Shown here: positions 23,067 through 35,392 of the stretch, piece by piece | How the letters are laid out: each line of letters opens with the position of its first letter | Numbering within the stretch: position 1 is the first letter of the stretch | NCBI GenBank assembly: GCA_032433765.1 | Contig: JAVIAB010000051.1 | Location: 149,010,275 to 149,074,274, forward strand | Source of the DNA: Megaustenia siamemsis | Taxonomy: Eukaryota; Mollusca; Gastropoda; Stylommatophora; Ariophantidae | Direction: 5' to 3' | DNA length: 64,000 nt | Notes under the pieces: generated by a model | Database searches by the model: none | Told to the model about the DNA's origin: nothing | What the model saw: the letters and a program-made list of their open reading frames with translations, nothing else | Translations under genes and position numbers: made by a program

Positions 23067-24370
23067 TTAATGGTTAAATACCATAGCTACATCAAAAGAC
23101 ACAGCAGGCTGAGAAGAACAATAATGGAAGGCATGGTTCCTGGGTGACACATGAGGGGCAGACCAATAAGAAGATAGCTTCAAGACAACAAGGCCGGTTC
23201 TGCATCCTTTAGGTATAGTTTGTTCTGCAGTGTTGAGTATTATTTGTGTGAACATCTCGTTTAATTTTTCCACGATGTTGTCTGTCAGATTGTTCAGGAG
23301 TTGGTCGGATTTTTCTTGATATAGCTTCCAGTAGGCTTTCTTGAAATTCTATTTTGCTCTCTGTTTTGTTTTTATTTTTGTTGTTTTTGTGTCTACTATG
23401 GTGACTATGGGTCTGTGACCACTGCCTATGTCATCAATAACTTCAATGTGGCAGTAACTTATGAGATCAGCAGAGCAAATGGTCAAATCGGGTCTACTAA
23501 GGGACAGATGAGCTCTATGTAGGAGAGTTGGTGTTGATTCTGCGTCCTGCATGACAGTAAGATTAGTTGATTGGCATAGATCTTCTATGTATTTTCCTGT
23601 GGGATTTGAGTTATAATATCCCCATTGTGTTGAATGTCCATTAAAATCTCCAGCCAAGATAGTTCTATGGTAGTTGACTTGATCAAGTTCTGTTATGTTA
23701 CAATTTGTGCCTGGTGGGTTGTAAACATTATAAATATTATATTTGCTGGATGCAAACCAAATTGTGGCTTTCTGAACATCTGTTAGTTCAGCATTAGTTA
23801 GTGATGCTACATCTCCCTGTATATTGTTTTTATGTAGGTGATTATACCCCTGCAGTTGTTGGTACACTTACATGGATAGCTGATGTAACCTGTTATATGT
23901 GTGTCTATGTTCTTGAGTAGTGTTCCCTTCAGTAGGGCAATATGGATCTTGTATTTGTATATGGTTTTGGTTAGCTGTTTTCTTGTTTTTGAGGCCTGAA
24001 ATATTAAGTTGTAGTATGTTTATTTATTTGTTTTTCTACTCTGACCAATCTTCATGCTCTTTCTTCCATTAAAATATTTATATATTGAAGTTTGTTGGAT
24101 CCGAGGTTTCTGGTTTTTGTATGAGTTGTTTGAGTTTCTTACAGTAGCTAATTTATCGCACGGTCCAGCCTGGTCGCTCACTGTCTGGTGCGGACCTTGT
24201 TGACCGAGGCGGCGTCCGAGCTCGTATTGGTTTATAGTCTGGATGTATATGGCATTGTTAAAACTGGGGGACCTGTGGGATATCTTCCTACCCCAGGGTG
24301 AAGGTTTTGCAAATCCTCGCCTCAAGTTCACCCATGGCATGTATTGTGTCTCTGTCTCTGCTGTCATCCA
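23067..24370 (-). mobile_element. APE-endonuclease LINE (I/Jockey-like), 5' half
   Basis: The frame at 23349-23867 encodes the endonuclease: QVNYHRTILAGDFNGHSTQW, LSRPDLTICSADLI and IDDIGSGHRPIV, the catalytic DFN, D-x-T and GSGHRP blocks. The start of the domain (LNISGLKNK, equivalent of LQWNxNGIxxK) is in another frame near 23990. The post-endonuclease linker AYWKLYQEKSDQLLNNLTD lies at 23220-23345. The part upstream of 24020 may be the 5' region. No reverse transcriptase follows: the copy ends at 23067 against a family A LINE, so it was cut by a later rearrangement. Confidence 0.8.
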
Positions 24371-25200
24371 TCCATGTGTTCACTTTCTAGGCCCTGTATT
24401 CAAGCAGGATTCACAACAGCCCATTCCCCGACACCTACTGTCACTGGCACTTTACTCCGTTCATTCAGGTGTATCACATGGGGGCCAAATGTATCGACAG
24501 AGGATCGTCACGTCCTGGGTCACTTGTGTTTATGTGATGTACTACAGGACTGTTAAAAAGAAACATGATGGACTTCTAGTCAGTGCTAGAGTCATTTGTC
24601 TTCAAGTATGCCAGTAGAAGGTCTCGAGGCGGTTTTGCTGAAGCTCTCACCCTGTCCACAGGGGGTTCCTATAGAAATAGTAATAAGATAGAAGACAAGA
24701 CACTCACTCAAGGAAGAGTGAGGGTGATTAGATGAGGGCCATGGCATATACCACATGTCGGTGTGCTCTAGCCCTGCATCTCTCAGCCCAGTTATACCAC
24801 TGGGAGTTCGGACGCGCCCAAGACCAACTTTGCAATAACAGGGGGACCATGTGTAGGTGTGGCCTTGGACACAGTAGCCCAGTGGAGTTGAATTTAGTCC
24901 ATCAAAACCAGAGAGGATTTTGTCATCCGATATCTACTGAGCAAATGAGAGGCTATAAACGCTTCAAATACCTTTTGGTGATGTCAAGAGTGGACATCAC
25001 CCACCCCCTATAGAGATTCTTTCAGATGGGATGTGGTGAATGCAGCATTCTGCAAAAGACATATGGTCAGATAATGATGAATGTACTATATGGCCTTGAA
25101 GTCAACTGTTCTATATGTTGTGAGATGCAGACCACAGAGAAAACTACAAGCTATGGAAATGAGATGATATGGTCAAGTGATGTACATTTCCTATCATGGT
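24371..25200. other. GC-richer segment, possible LINE 5' region
   Basis: Composition is less AT-rich than the surroundings. No motif was recognised on either strand. It adjoins the 5' side of the minus-strand endonuclease LINE and could be its untranslated region; a chance frame at 24243-24617 is antisense to that LINE. Confidence 0.3.
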
Positions 25201-25298
25201 CATCACACAAAAGTAGATGAAAATTACAAACAGAAAAGAAGAATCAGAATAAAATAAGTTTACAAATAGAATATAAATAAGAGAACTAAACATAAGAA

Positions 25299-25545
25299 CC
25301 GAGGGGGGACTGGTTGGTCTCGGGGCAAGATGTTTGTCTCGAGGCAGAGAGGTTAATAGTTCAAATCCCAGCTGCACCAGATGGGATCTTTATTTATGAT
25401 TTCTCTACGGCAACCACCCCTGCTCTCAGCAGCGAGGCCTGGCTTGACTTACTCATTGATGGAAAGATATGAGTACCTCTGAATTATCTGCCTGAGTGGC
25501 AAGGAACCCCTGTGCACATGGCTGCCAAGGAAAAATGGATTAACG
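25299..25545 (+). mobile_element. tRNA-derived SINE
   Basis: The head reads GGGGGACTGGTTGGTCTCGG (A-box-like) and GGTTAATAGTTCAAATCCCA (B-box-like GTTCAAATCCC). The body follows with GATTTCTCTACGGCAACCAC and ends near GGAACCCCTGTGCACATGGC, TGCCAAGG. It lies in the last WDR91 intron just downstream of exon 25654-25824. Confidence 0.6.
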
Positions 25546-25653
25546 AGCAAAATTCAGTTCTTAGACTCTTGGGACCAGAGGTGAAAGCTGGCAAACAAAA
25601 AAAAAACAAAATAAGAAAATTCCTAAAACATTCTCATTCATAGTTTCACTAAC

Positions 25654-25824
25654 TTTGTATATTGCTCCCCTTCTTCCCTGGTAGGTCAACAAGTAATTGT
25701 GATTCACATCCAGGGAAAATAGACGACCTCGACAACTGCCAGAGTTAACTTTTCCTAAATCTCTTGCCCCAGTGGATAATGTGTTCAACAGCTGTCCTGG
25801 TTTGCTTATACTCCACTCATGGAG
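25654..25824 (-). CDS. WDR91: WDR91 WD40 exon (GRLFSLD)
   Basis: The 171-bp exon (57 codons, phase 0 at both ends) has acceptor CTTTTCCCAG and donor GTTAGT. It encodes LHEWSISKPGQLLNTLST, a polar loop, CRGRLFSLDVNHNYLLTY and RRGAIYK. This matches the family order FIQWNIHKSG, a loop, PRGRLFAFDSEGNYMLT and GVIYK. The next exon begins exactly where the family continues towards the last blade. Confidence 0.85.
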
Positions 25825-27092
25825 CTGGGAAAAGATAACATCAGATAGAACAATTAATGGACATTTTAAAAACTGAACTCATTTAGTTAGCATATTTAAC
25901 ATTTCCTCAGGACAGCTACACTCAAAAAGATTGTACAAATGTTTTGTGTCCATTATTCTGTGGCATGACTGCCTTCTCACCAACAGTTATGTTGTCACAC
26001 AAATGCTAAAGCACAACTACATGTCTCTATTTTAGTTTACCAGAAGTAGTAGTCTCACTGCATTCTGGGAAGGCCCATCCTACTGTTGATGGTAACGAGA
26101 GAAAGAGAAAGTCACACAACATCTTATATAATCTTCTTAAACCAAGATCTATCTTATATTCCTAAACTGCGATTTTCTCTAACTGAACCATTTATCAACA
26201 TGTCAAACAATGTTCATTCATAGACTTCAGGAGTTTATCTACATCATTAAGTAATGTCTGCTCTAGTGTCACTCCACAGACAGTGTTTCAAGTCTTTCCT
26301 CTATAAGAATGACATTGAACACAAAAATAATAAATAAAATCAAGAATGTTATGTATGACTTTTATACAACAAACTTGAAGACACTCTTTATCTAAGTTAC
26401 TAGAGGTTTTCAAATGAGAGACAGCATAGCATGGAACACAGATCGTAACCTCCATGATCATAATTTGATTTAGTGAGCCAAGAAAATAGGAAAATAGAAA
26501 ATAGGGGAAAGGTCTTCCCACTGTAGCTCTCTTAGATCTATGAGAGCCTAAATTAAGCATATTAATCAGGCTCTTTTATGTTACCAGTAACAAAAATGGC
26601 CACTGAACAAAGCTTACACACAGAAGATCACAACCTGTGAAGTGAGGTACTTGAGAACAATAACAAACAACACAAAGATTTATTGAAAATCCAATGTGAA
26701 AATCAAAGAACATACCAGAATTAAAAAGTGCCTGGAATGTATGTATATATATATGTCCAGATACGCCCAAGATCTAAAAGGGAAGTGACTAAAAAGAACA
26801 TGCAATTACAGCATCTACAAACATTAGATGACATAATACATTCCTCCTATTGAGTTATTGAATACATTCCTCCTTCTTCCAGGGAAGATTCAAGACAACA
26901 GCAGATGGACAGAAGAAGAAAAGATTCAGCCTCTTTCTTTCTTTCATGTGTTTTGGTATTTTTTTTTAAGTTGAAGTATATTTTTTAAAATGCATTTCAG
27001 ATTATATAAGTTCAGTGAGAAGTACAGTGAAAAGATTTTGATTCCAGTTTTATGACTTATCTAAGGAAAATGTTTATATAAACAGTTCTCAC
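25825..27092. other. WDR91 intron, nothing recognised
   Basis: Apparently low-repeat intron with AT-rich sequence and a CTTTCTTTCTTT run near 26930-26945. Chance frames here have no motif. Confidence 0.4.
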
Positions 27093-27202
27093 TTTTCCAT
27101 CAGAAGACATACTATAGACTGACTGGTCTCCCAGGAACTGTACAGTATGAATAGGGAAGTCATGACTCTGCCACTTCATAACTGGTTTTTGCTGGTTAGA
27201 AT
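27093..27202 (-). CDS. WDR91: WDR91 WD40 exon (VYSMSSDGK)
   Basis: The 110-bp exon has acceptor ATTTTCAG and donor GTGAGA; it has no ATG near its start and is easily missed. It encodes SNQQKPVMKWQSHDFPIHTV and QFLGDQSVYSMSSDGK, aligning with the family segment MQQxxCAMSWxAHxGEVYSVEF..DENTVYSIGEDGK. It enters in phase 1 and leaves in phase 0, linking 30893-31004 to 25654-25824 without a gap. Confidence 0.85.
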
Positions 27203-27483
27203 CTGAAAATTCATGAGTTCAAGTGTGCAAAAACATCAGATAACATCACTACAGGTTATAAAATAAAATCAACAACTGAGCAAACCAAGGATATTTATGT
27301 AACCTTCTGATCTAAAAGATATGAATCCCATGACAAGGTTTAATCTTGTAAACAAGCTAATCAGCCAGCACTAGACGTAATTATCAACAAAAATCATGTT
27401 TACAGTACTAATGTACTGAATGTTCTGTAGAGGGATGCAAATATAACAGACACTTTAGATTAGCTATATATATATATATATAT

Positions 27484-28310
<827 letters not shown>

Positions 28311-29215
28311 TATATATTTACAGTGTATTGTATCAGTTCTGTTGACTGTTTGCCATGCCATGACACCAAGCTATCTAGTATTTTCTCTATTTGTTGTCTG
28401 CAATCTCTCTTTCCTTGTATTTTCCAGTTGTAACCACGTATTCCAACTTTTCACTTCTCATGATGTGCCTAAAAATGTTGATTGTTTCTTTCTGATGTTT
28501 CTTAGGAGCTCTCTTTTTGTACTGGCCTCTTTGAGAATTTCCTCATTGGTCTTTTTAGCTGTCCATGGAACTTTCAACATTCTTCTGAGAAATCCCATCT
28601 CTGTGGCCTCTAATCATCTTTTCATTTGTTTGTCTACTGTCCATGATTCACTTCCATAGGTCTGAATTGGTTCTATATAGCACTGATGAACTCTCTTTCT
28701 CACTTCTATTGATATAAATTTGTTGCATAAGATATTTTTCATTTTCTGAAATGCTATTTTGGCCTAAGCTATTCTGCTTTTTATTTCTGTGGTGCATCTT
28801 CCATCTGATGTTATTATTGTGCCCAAGTATTTGAAACGTTGCACTTGTTTCAGATTTGTCATGTTTATTTTTATGCTGCATGATGGTGATGATTGTTTCT
28901 TCGATATGACCATCACTTCTGTTTTCTTACTATTCAGACTGGGACCTTTCTTGTTGCTTTCTTTTACTATTATGTCTATCATTTTTTGTAGTTCATTCTC
29001 TGTCTCTGCTATTAAGTCTGTGTCATCCACATAGCGCTAATTATTTATGTTGTGACCGTTGACTTCAATTCCTTTTTTTGTCCACTATTGATCTCATAAT
29101 ATTTTAGCTGTAAAGTGAGAACAAATCTGGCGACAGAACACAGCCTTGTCTGACTCCTTGTTATATATATTAAATTGTCCTGTTTGGTTGCTAATTCGTA
29201 TAGCTGCTGTTATAT
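28311..29215 (-). mobile_element. LINE family A, longer copy with reverse transcriptase active site
   Basis: From the right, the minus strand reads IRISNQTGQFNIYN, a decayed palm, then VDDTDLIAETENELQKMIDI (a YVDD form of the usual YADD catalytic box), SLNSKKTEVMVISKKQ, QVQRFKYLGTIITSDGRCTT and the C-terminal tail near 28500-28660. Several frameshifts. It is directly adjacent to the copy ending at 28310. Confidence 0.8.
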
Positions 29216-29236
29216 ATATATATATATATATATATG

Positions 29237-29800
29237 TTATTGAGTTATTAGCGGGTCATCATCATTGCACTCCGAACATGTCCATAGGTGCTTAGATCCC
29301 CTCCTCAGCAAGTCTCGAAGTGTCCAGCGACTGACAACTCCAGTTCTGTGTTGGTTGATAAGTCTTCTTCTGATAAGACCACTAAGTTTCTCGTTTCAGG
29401 CTGTGCCCATCTTAACTCCCATCTCTTTCATCTGAAGGAGTGACGTGGACTCATGGTTGTCAAAGTCCTGTGTCCTTCCCGGAGGGCAATGATGATTGTC
29501 CGCCCAATCCATTGATTGACCGTCCTCAACAATAGCGCAGCTAGCCAACCTGTCCGCTCTTTCATTTCTCCGTACTCCCACATGTCCTGGGATGTAGACA
29601 AAGGTGACATTACGTATTTTTGACTTCTGCAATGACTCTACCCATTGCATACGTACAGATCCCGCCTCCACTTTTCTTATCATGCTCATCGAATCACTCA
29701 GTATATAGGCATGGGTGCAGCCTTGTGACTCTAACCATTTGAATGCCTTGGTCACCTCTATCGTCACGCTACTCGTGGTCATAATGTATATGCATACAAT
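29237..29800 (-). mobile_element. LINE family H, 3' end with RNase H
   Basis: The frame at 29396-29806 (minus) encodes KAFKWLESQGCTHAYILSDS, RKVEAGSVRMQWVESLQ, VTFVYIPGHVGVRRNERADR and the C-terminal RTQDFDNHESTSLLQMKEMG, then INQHRTGVVSR and the LRRGSKHLWTCSEC end. The tail at 29237 is the complement of AATAACTCAATAACA-type repeats. The first Asp of RNase H is missing through 5' truncation. It preserves the PGHxGVxxNERAD block that is broken in the copy at 15883. Confidence 0.82.
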
Positions 29801-30019
29801 TAACAACTATCCTCTCTCTCTCCTTTTTTTTTTTTTGCTGAGGCCAGGGAAATTTCCTGCTCATCGACAGATATCCCTTTGTGATGGGGAAACTGGAAAA
29901 CACAGCAAATAACATTATGTGGCCACTGAACATACCGACAGACTTACGTCGATCGTACCAATAGAAATTGTAACACGTCCGGTCCATGATGTGAAACTCA
30001 GGTCATAAATCAACCTGAG

Positions 30020-30290
30020 CAAGAAATTGTGAGTCCCCATGGTTTGCCTAGTGTGAACACACAGGACTATGTCAAGAGTTCAGAGAAATTACTATTTTTA
30101 GAGCACCTAATGTTACATTTAAGTGGTAGTAATTTTTACTATGGTACCGTAACTGGGAGAGTTACAGATAGGTATCATAATCTAGGGTTAAAGCCAGTGC
30201 AGTTACAAAGTAGTGTACAAATTCCATGTACGAGTTTCATGTATACGTTAGATTGCTATGTACAAGTTAGAGTTCTATGAAAATAAATTA
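30020..30290 (+). repeat. Dispersed repeat P (partner at 56752-56860)
   Basis: TGTTACATTTAAGTGGTAGT, AATTTTTACTATGGTACCGT and GGTATCATAATCTAGGGTTA recur in inverted orientation at 56752-56860. The 83-codon frame here has no recognised motif and is not called as a gene. Confidence 0.6.
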
Positions 30291-30404
30291 GATTGCTATT
30301 CTAGCACTTGAAAGAAAAAGGCCACTGACCTCATATAAAATCAAAATGATGTCCAGATGAAAGGCAAATGACCAGTTTCATGCACCCATTGCCCTGTTCC
30401 CTCT

Positions 30405-30715
30405 TCATCATCATGTGCCATACCGGTTGGCATAGGCGATCATGCCCTTCCACAATCTTCTATCTACAGTGCATTGTATCAGTTCTGTTATTGACTGTTT
30501 TCTATGCCATAACACAAAGCTATCCAGTATTTTCTCTCTTTGTCGTCCACGATCTCGCTTTCCTTTTATTTTGCCAGTTGTAACCAAGTATTCCAACTTT
30601 CCTCTTCTCATGATGTGCCCGAAAAATGTTGATTGTTTCTTTCTGATGTTTTTTAGAAGCTGCCTTTTTGTGTTGGCCTCTTTGAGAACTTCAACATTGG
30701 TCTGTTCCCTCTTAG
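30405..30715 (-). mobile_element. LINE family A, 3' end fragment
   Basis: Minus-strand frame: EVLKEANTKRQLLKNIRKKQ, STFFGHIMRRGKLEYLVTTG, KRDRGRQREKILDSFVLWHR, ending IAYANRYGT near the GAT-type tail. 5'-truncated within the C-terminal domain. Confidence 0.8.
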
Positions 30716-30892
30716 CTGATAATAAATGATCAATTTCAGATGTGCGCATACATCATTTTAATAAAGCAATTTAAAGTACAAAATTATGTAGTAACCACAC
30801 AATTATGTAAGTGCTTAAAAACAAAACAAGCTATGGATAACTCACACAAGCTGACAAATGTTTCTAAATGCTAAATGTAAAATCAGTTTTAC

Positions 30893-31004
30893 CATATATT
30901 CGAATTGAACCATCAGCACCTCCTGTCAACAGTAAATGGCCACTCTGGCTGTAGGCGGAACAAGTAATTGCAGTGCAAACTGTGGAATCCACCAGTAAGG
31001 CTCT
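30893..31004 (-). CDS. WDR91: WDR91 WD40 exon (LLLTGGADGSIRI)
   Basis: The 112-bp exon has acceptor TTTTCATGCAG and donor GTAAAA. It encodes RALLVDSTVCTAITCSAY then SQSGHLLLTGGADGSIRIY, a textbook WD40 strand set equivalent to [21 protein letters not shown] in the family. It ends in phase 1; the next exon supplies AT to complete an Asp (IRIYD). The intron before it contains a minisatellite with a LINE B insertion at 31226-31916. Confidence 0.88.
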
Positions 31005-31094
31005 CTGCATGAAAATAGTTAAATCCTTATCAAATCTGTAATAAAATGCTGACAAATTTATATTTTTCTTCACATGATTATTACTGACTTCTAA

Positions 31095-31965
31095 AGAACA
31101 GATATATTCTAAAGTAAAGATTTACCTATACCGTTTCTAGCAACTTCTAAAGTAAAGATTTACCTATACCGTTTCCAATAACTTCTAGCGTAAAGATTTA
31201 TCTATACCGTTTCTAGTAACTTCTATCTATCTATTGACCTTTCGAGCCGTAGCCGGCCCATAGGGCGTAGACCAAGATACTCCTTCTCCTATCTGAATTT
31301 TTGTTCTAGCAGTTTTCTTTTAAAGATATTTTATCAAATCTCACCATTTGTCTCTGTTCTGTGCAAGCAGTTCTATCTCATTGAGGGAGCCGAATCCTGC
31401 AGCTCTTGCCGCTCTCATCAATGTTCTTCTCAGTGTCTCCCTGGGTCTTCCTCTTTTTCTCTTACCTGTTGTTTCCCACATGAGGGCTTGCTTTGCTATT
31501 TGGTTATTATCTCTTCTCATCACATGTCCAACATATGACCATCGTCTTTTCTTTATTACTGAGGATATTAGTGGTTGATTGGCGATTTCTCTAATTTCCT
31601 CATTTGTTTTGAATTCGTTTAACCCTATACCAAGTATTTTCCTTAGACATTTATTTTCGAATGCGTTCAACTTTGTTTCTATGTCTCTTGTTGTTTTCCG
31701 GCTCTCACACGCATACGTAAGGGTAGATAGTACATTTGATTTGAATAGTCTAAGTTTTGTGTTTGTGCTGATGAGTTTTGATTTCCACAACTTTTCAAGG
31801 CTTCTGAAAGACATTGCTGCTTTAGCTATTCTGATTCTAATTTCTTTTCTTATATCCCCTTCTTGATCAATGTGACTTCCAAGATAGATAAAGTGATCGA
31901 TCTCTTCTGCTGGTTTGTAACTTCTAGCGTAAAGATTTATCTATGCTGTTTCTAGCAATTTCTAA
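31095..31965 (-). repeat. 38-bp minisatellite, split by LINE B insertion
   Basis: Units of AACTTCTAAAGTAAAGATTT, ACCTATACCGTTTCTAGC lie at 31095-31225 and continue at 31917-31965. The array is in the WDR91 intron between exons 30893-31004 and 32770-32914. Confidence 0.85.
31226..31916 (-). mobile_element. LINE family B inserted in a 38-bp minisatellite
   Basis: Flanked by the 10-bp duplication GTAACTTCTA at 31216-31225 and 31917-31926. The minus-strand frame (157 codons from 31814) encodes MSFRSLEKLWKSKLISTNTK, NVLSTLTYACESRKTTRDIE, KRRWSYVGHVMRRDNNQIAK and GKRKRGRPRETLRRTLMRAA. The TATC-repeat tail is at the left. Very similar to the copy at 861-1666. Confidence 0.9.
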
Positions 31966-31969
31966 AGTA

Positions 31970-32720
31970 CTTTAACTTTAAAATGGAACAGCTTCACTGC
32001 AGGCGGGACATTCATATATTTGCTCAGCCCCTGTTCCAGCAGCCAACAAAGTGTCTATCCTGATAGTTCATACTGTTCCATTAGACATATTGTGCCCCAT
32101 GAAAATGGCACATCTTGATGTTCATTCACACTGTTAACTATTGAATGCGTTGCACCTCTGTACAAATTACACACAGCTCAAAATGAAGATGGCTATAATG
32201 GTCATCAAAGGCAGCATAATCTCCATGTGCCCACATCAAATCTGCATGAACTTTACGATAAGTGAGTGTGCCACAACAAAAATCGCTGTTCCAACAATTT
32301 AAGTTAGACCTCCACTTCATTGGGACACTCGATCCAATACCAGTTCAGCTGGAGGCAAATTTGCAGTTAAAAACAGACAATTCATCCATATTGTCCAAGT
32401 GCAAAGCGTGGGCTTGGTACTGATCCACTAAACAACCAGTTGCACTGCAGCACTACCTCAGTGAGCAGGTGCCAAAGCTATATTGATTTTGTGGTCAGGT
32501 GGATATAACCGGGCTAGGGTTGTCTTCACAAATGAAAATCCAAGTGTACATCACACCCCACTACTAGCTCCTAGAAAGAATCACATTAAACTACACTGCA
32601 ACATAAATGTCACTAGTCCTGAACACGATTCCACTAAGTCACCATCGTGGTCTGCAGTACCAACTGGAACACAGTACAGACTTGTGCTAAGAAAAGATGT
32701 TTTTTTTTTCAGCTAAATTT
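31970..32720. other. Unidentified intron segment
   Basis: Moderate GC, with a 60-codon minus-strand frame at 32138-32320 (MKWRSNLNCWNSDFCCGTLT...) rich in Cys and His that I do not recognise. Flanking frames are closed, so it may be an old repeat. Confidence 0.3.
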
Positions 32721-32769
32721 TGTAATATTTCTTGTGCTCTCTATGCACAATTCACAATAACTGACATAC

Positions 32770-32914
32770 CTCAAGTTTTAGTGTACGGAGATCCCACTGT
32801 AGTAATCGCCCACTGACAGTATTGATATCTGAGGTGAAAGGGCATAAATCAGATGTTGCACAGACAAAGTGCATGCTGGAAGGGCTTGTTGAGAGATCTG
32901 TAACTCGCATGCAA
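32770..32914 (-). CDS. WDR91: WDR91 WD40 exon (GRLLQWDLRT)
   Basis: The 145-bp exon has acceptor CCTTTCAG and donor GTATGT. It encodes CMRVTDLSTSPSSMHFVCAT, an insert with Asp and Thr residues, and SGRLLQWDLRTLKLE. This matches the family's LSLACSPxxxxFVC strand, a variable loop, and GRLLLWDTKTM. It enters in phase 2 and leaves in phase 0. Confidence 0.85.
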
Positions 32915-33640
32915 CTGAAAGGTTTGATAAAGTGAAAACATTCTTCAATGTTGGTTCAGAGTTTTTAGAAAACAGAAAATAACTTTTAGAATATAAATGA
33001 CTGTTTTGGGGAAGCTCATGTAGGTGCACAGTCAAGGTCACAGCCAATCATTGTTAGAGATAAGATCACAGCACTATAAGCAGAATGATGGTTTCAGTTG
33101 CCTGCTGATTATCCCCAAACACCCCAAAGCTGTTCATTTTAACCTCAAATAGGCACTTTAGTTGTTACACTAGAAATCTTTTACAACATTTCTGGGTGAA
33201 AATGGTCTGCGTTTACTACATTCTGCTCACTCCTAAAATTGATATTTGATGGAGTGGTTCACATTTGAAACTCTCCACAAAAATGTGTCTTTTCTATATA
33301 GAAAACAAATCTAGTTTAATTAATTTACCTATTAGTGATAGGTTAGTATAGTTTAATTTTTATGAGAAGGAACATTTTAGAGATTGATTAATTTTACACT
33401 TTTTGATGTTAAATATTAATCTTTTTTTTCTAATTTTAATATAATGACTACTAAAGGAATAAAGTCTTGTTTGCCATCCACCCTTAAAAAGACATTAAGT
33501 GGATATAGATGTGTTGTATTATGGCTTGCAGAAGAACTGTGATATTTGCATCGTTTAGCTCAGGATAAATGATTATCCTTGTCAATCCCTGCTCACTTGG
33601 CGAGACGGCTTACTGTGTTTCTAGGGGCACTGTAAAGATC
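32915..33640. other. WDR91 intron; dispersed repeat Q at 33480-33640
   Basis: AT-rich sequence. The part at 33480-33640 (ACATTAAGTGG, CTGTGATATTTGC, GCTCACTTGGCGAGA, TTTCTAGGGGCACTG) parallels 51090-51260 in order, indicating a dispersed repeat of unknown type. Confidence 0.45.
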
Positions 33641-34630
33641 TAAGAATAATATAAAGAACATGTACTGGCAACAAACAGCGGCCATAAGAACTGGAAACCA
33701 ATTGGGAATGTTTCAACAAATAAAACAGGGTGTTAGGCAAAGTTGTGTGCTGTCACCAGATTTGTTTAATATGTATAGTGAGATTATTTTAAGATCCATA
33801 AGGGGCATGCCTGGAATTACAATTGGAGGTCATAATATAAATAATCTAAGGTATGCTGATGATCAGTCTTAATCGCTAAGAGTGAAAATGAGTTACAAGA
33901 AATGTTAGACATTATAGTGGAAGAAAGCAAAAATAAATGACTCAGACTTAATAGCAAAAAGACAGAAGTAATGGTAACAACAAAGAAAAAGACATCACCT
34001 CATTGCAAAATAAAGACAAGTGGAACAATATTAAAACAGGTAAATGAATTTAAATATTTGGGAACTTTGTTAACCTCAGACGGAAGATGCACAACAGAGG
34101 TGAGATGCAGAATGGCTCAGGCAAAAGCAGCTTTCCAAAAAATAAGGAAGATACTATGCAATCCAATTTTGATAACAGAAACAAGAAAAAGAGTTCTTAA
34201 ATGTTATGTAGAGCCAGTCTTAACATATGGATGTGAATCATGGACAATAGGACAAAAAGCAAGGAAATCACTGGAGTCTGTAGAAATGTGGTTTTACAGA
34301 AGAATGTTGAGAATACCATGGACAGCTAAGAAGTGTAATGAAAACATTCTGAAAGAGGCCAAAGCAAAAAGAGAGCTAATTTCCAATATTAGGAAGAAAC
34401 AATCATCATTTTTTGACCATGTTATGAGAAGGGAACAGCTGGAATATATTGTAACAACTGGAAAAATTGAGGGATAAAGAGATAGAGGGAAGCAAAGAGA
34501 AAAGATACCAGACAGCTTAAGAGAATGGCTTGGCAGAAGGTCAACAACAGAAATGATAAATAGCTGCCGAGATAGAAAGTTGTAGAGAGACATGATCACC
34601 TACGTCAGCTACCTTGGTACTTGATGATGA
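33641..34630 (+). mobile_element. LINE family A, most complete copy in the window
   Basis: Encodes NMYWQQTAAIRTGNQLGM, QIKQGVRQSCVLSPDLFNMY (RT block 4), HNINNLRYADD (catalytic box, with a frameshift directly after), then from 33971 an open frame of 168 codons through NEFKYLGTLLTSDGRCTTEV, LKCYVEPVLTYGCESWTIG, VEMWFYRRMLRIPWTAKKCN to EYIVTTGKIEG. The C-terminus EKIPDSLREWLGRRSTTEMI continues after a stop. The tail is GTACTTGATGATGATG. Confidence 0.85.
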
Positions 34631-34639
34631 TGAATGAAG

Positions 34640-35392
34640 GGCATTCTAAAGAGGTGGAGTATTATCAAGATAGTTCTGGTTCACTCACTCTAATAGCAGC
34701 AGTCAGCTATAAGTCACTGACCACTCTTACCTCTGGAGCTAACATTGTTGTCCCTGAATAAGACTTATTAGTTTTTTATTACTATTCTTATTCTCCACTT
34801 GGATTTATTCATTATGCGTCTTACTCATTTGTAAACTGAACCTTTAGTTCCTTTTACATTTGTTCCCCTCATCCTAAGTTACAACCTCAAATAATCACTC
34901 AAATTATTGGAAGTATTAACAAAAGAGCATGTTCCTCATAGCTCCTGCAACAATTCATAATTTTTCCCTAGCAAAACAAAATAACTGAATCTCTCTTTAC
35001 TTGAATGTGAATCTTGTTAAATTAATTTTACACAGTTATCCTGTAATTTCTTATCAGGACTAACATAAAAAACAAGGAGAATTTAAATTACAATTGAGTT
35101 TTTATAGGGTCCTGTAAAGTGAATGCACCAAAAGTTGTGAGAAAGTTGTAATTAGAAAGAGTTATTCAATGCCAAAGTTATGAAGCCCCACAATGTTTGG
35201 TTATTATTTAGATTAAACATAGGCACCAGCACATTAAAAATGCTTCATCAAATAAGTCACAAAGATAGTTATAAAGTTGTTTGGATTATAAAAACAAACA
35301 TTAAGATAGCCTCACAGCTGGTAATATCACAGGTATGTATAGTTTAAAACAGTTCATAGCAGTCTGGGGGCTTGCTAGACTAGATGTATGAT
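34640..35392. other. WDR91 intron, nothing recognised
   Basis: AT-rich sequence without a supported feature. Confidence 0.3.

Noticed and set aside
24243..24617. 124-residue plus-strand protein
   Set aside because: It is antisense to the 5' region of an endonuclease LINE and shows no domain.
30029..30280. 83-residue protein gene
   Set aside because: Part of it recurs inverted at 56752-56860 as a dispersed repeat, and it has no motif or intron signals.
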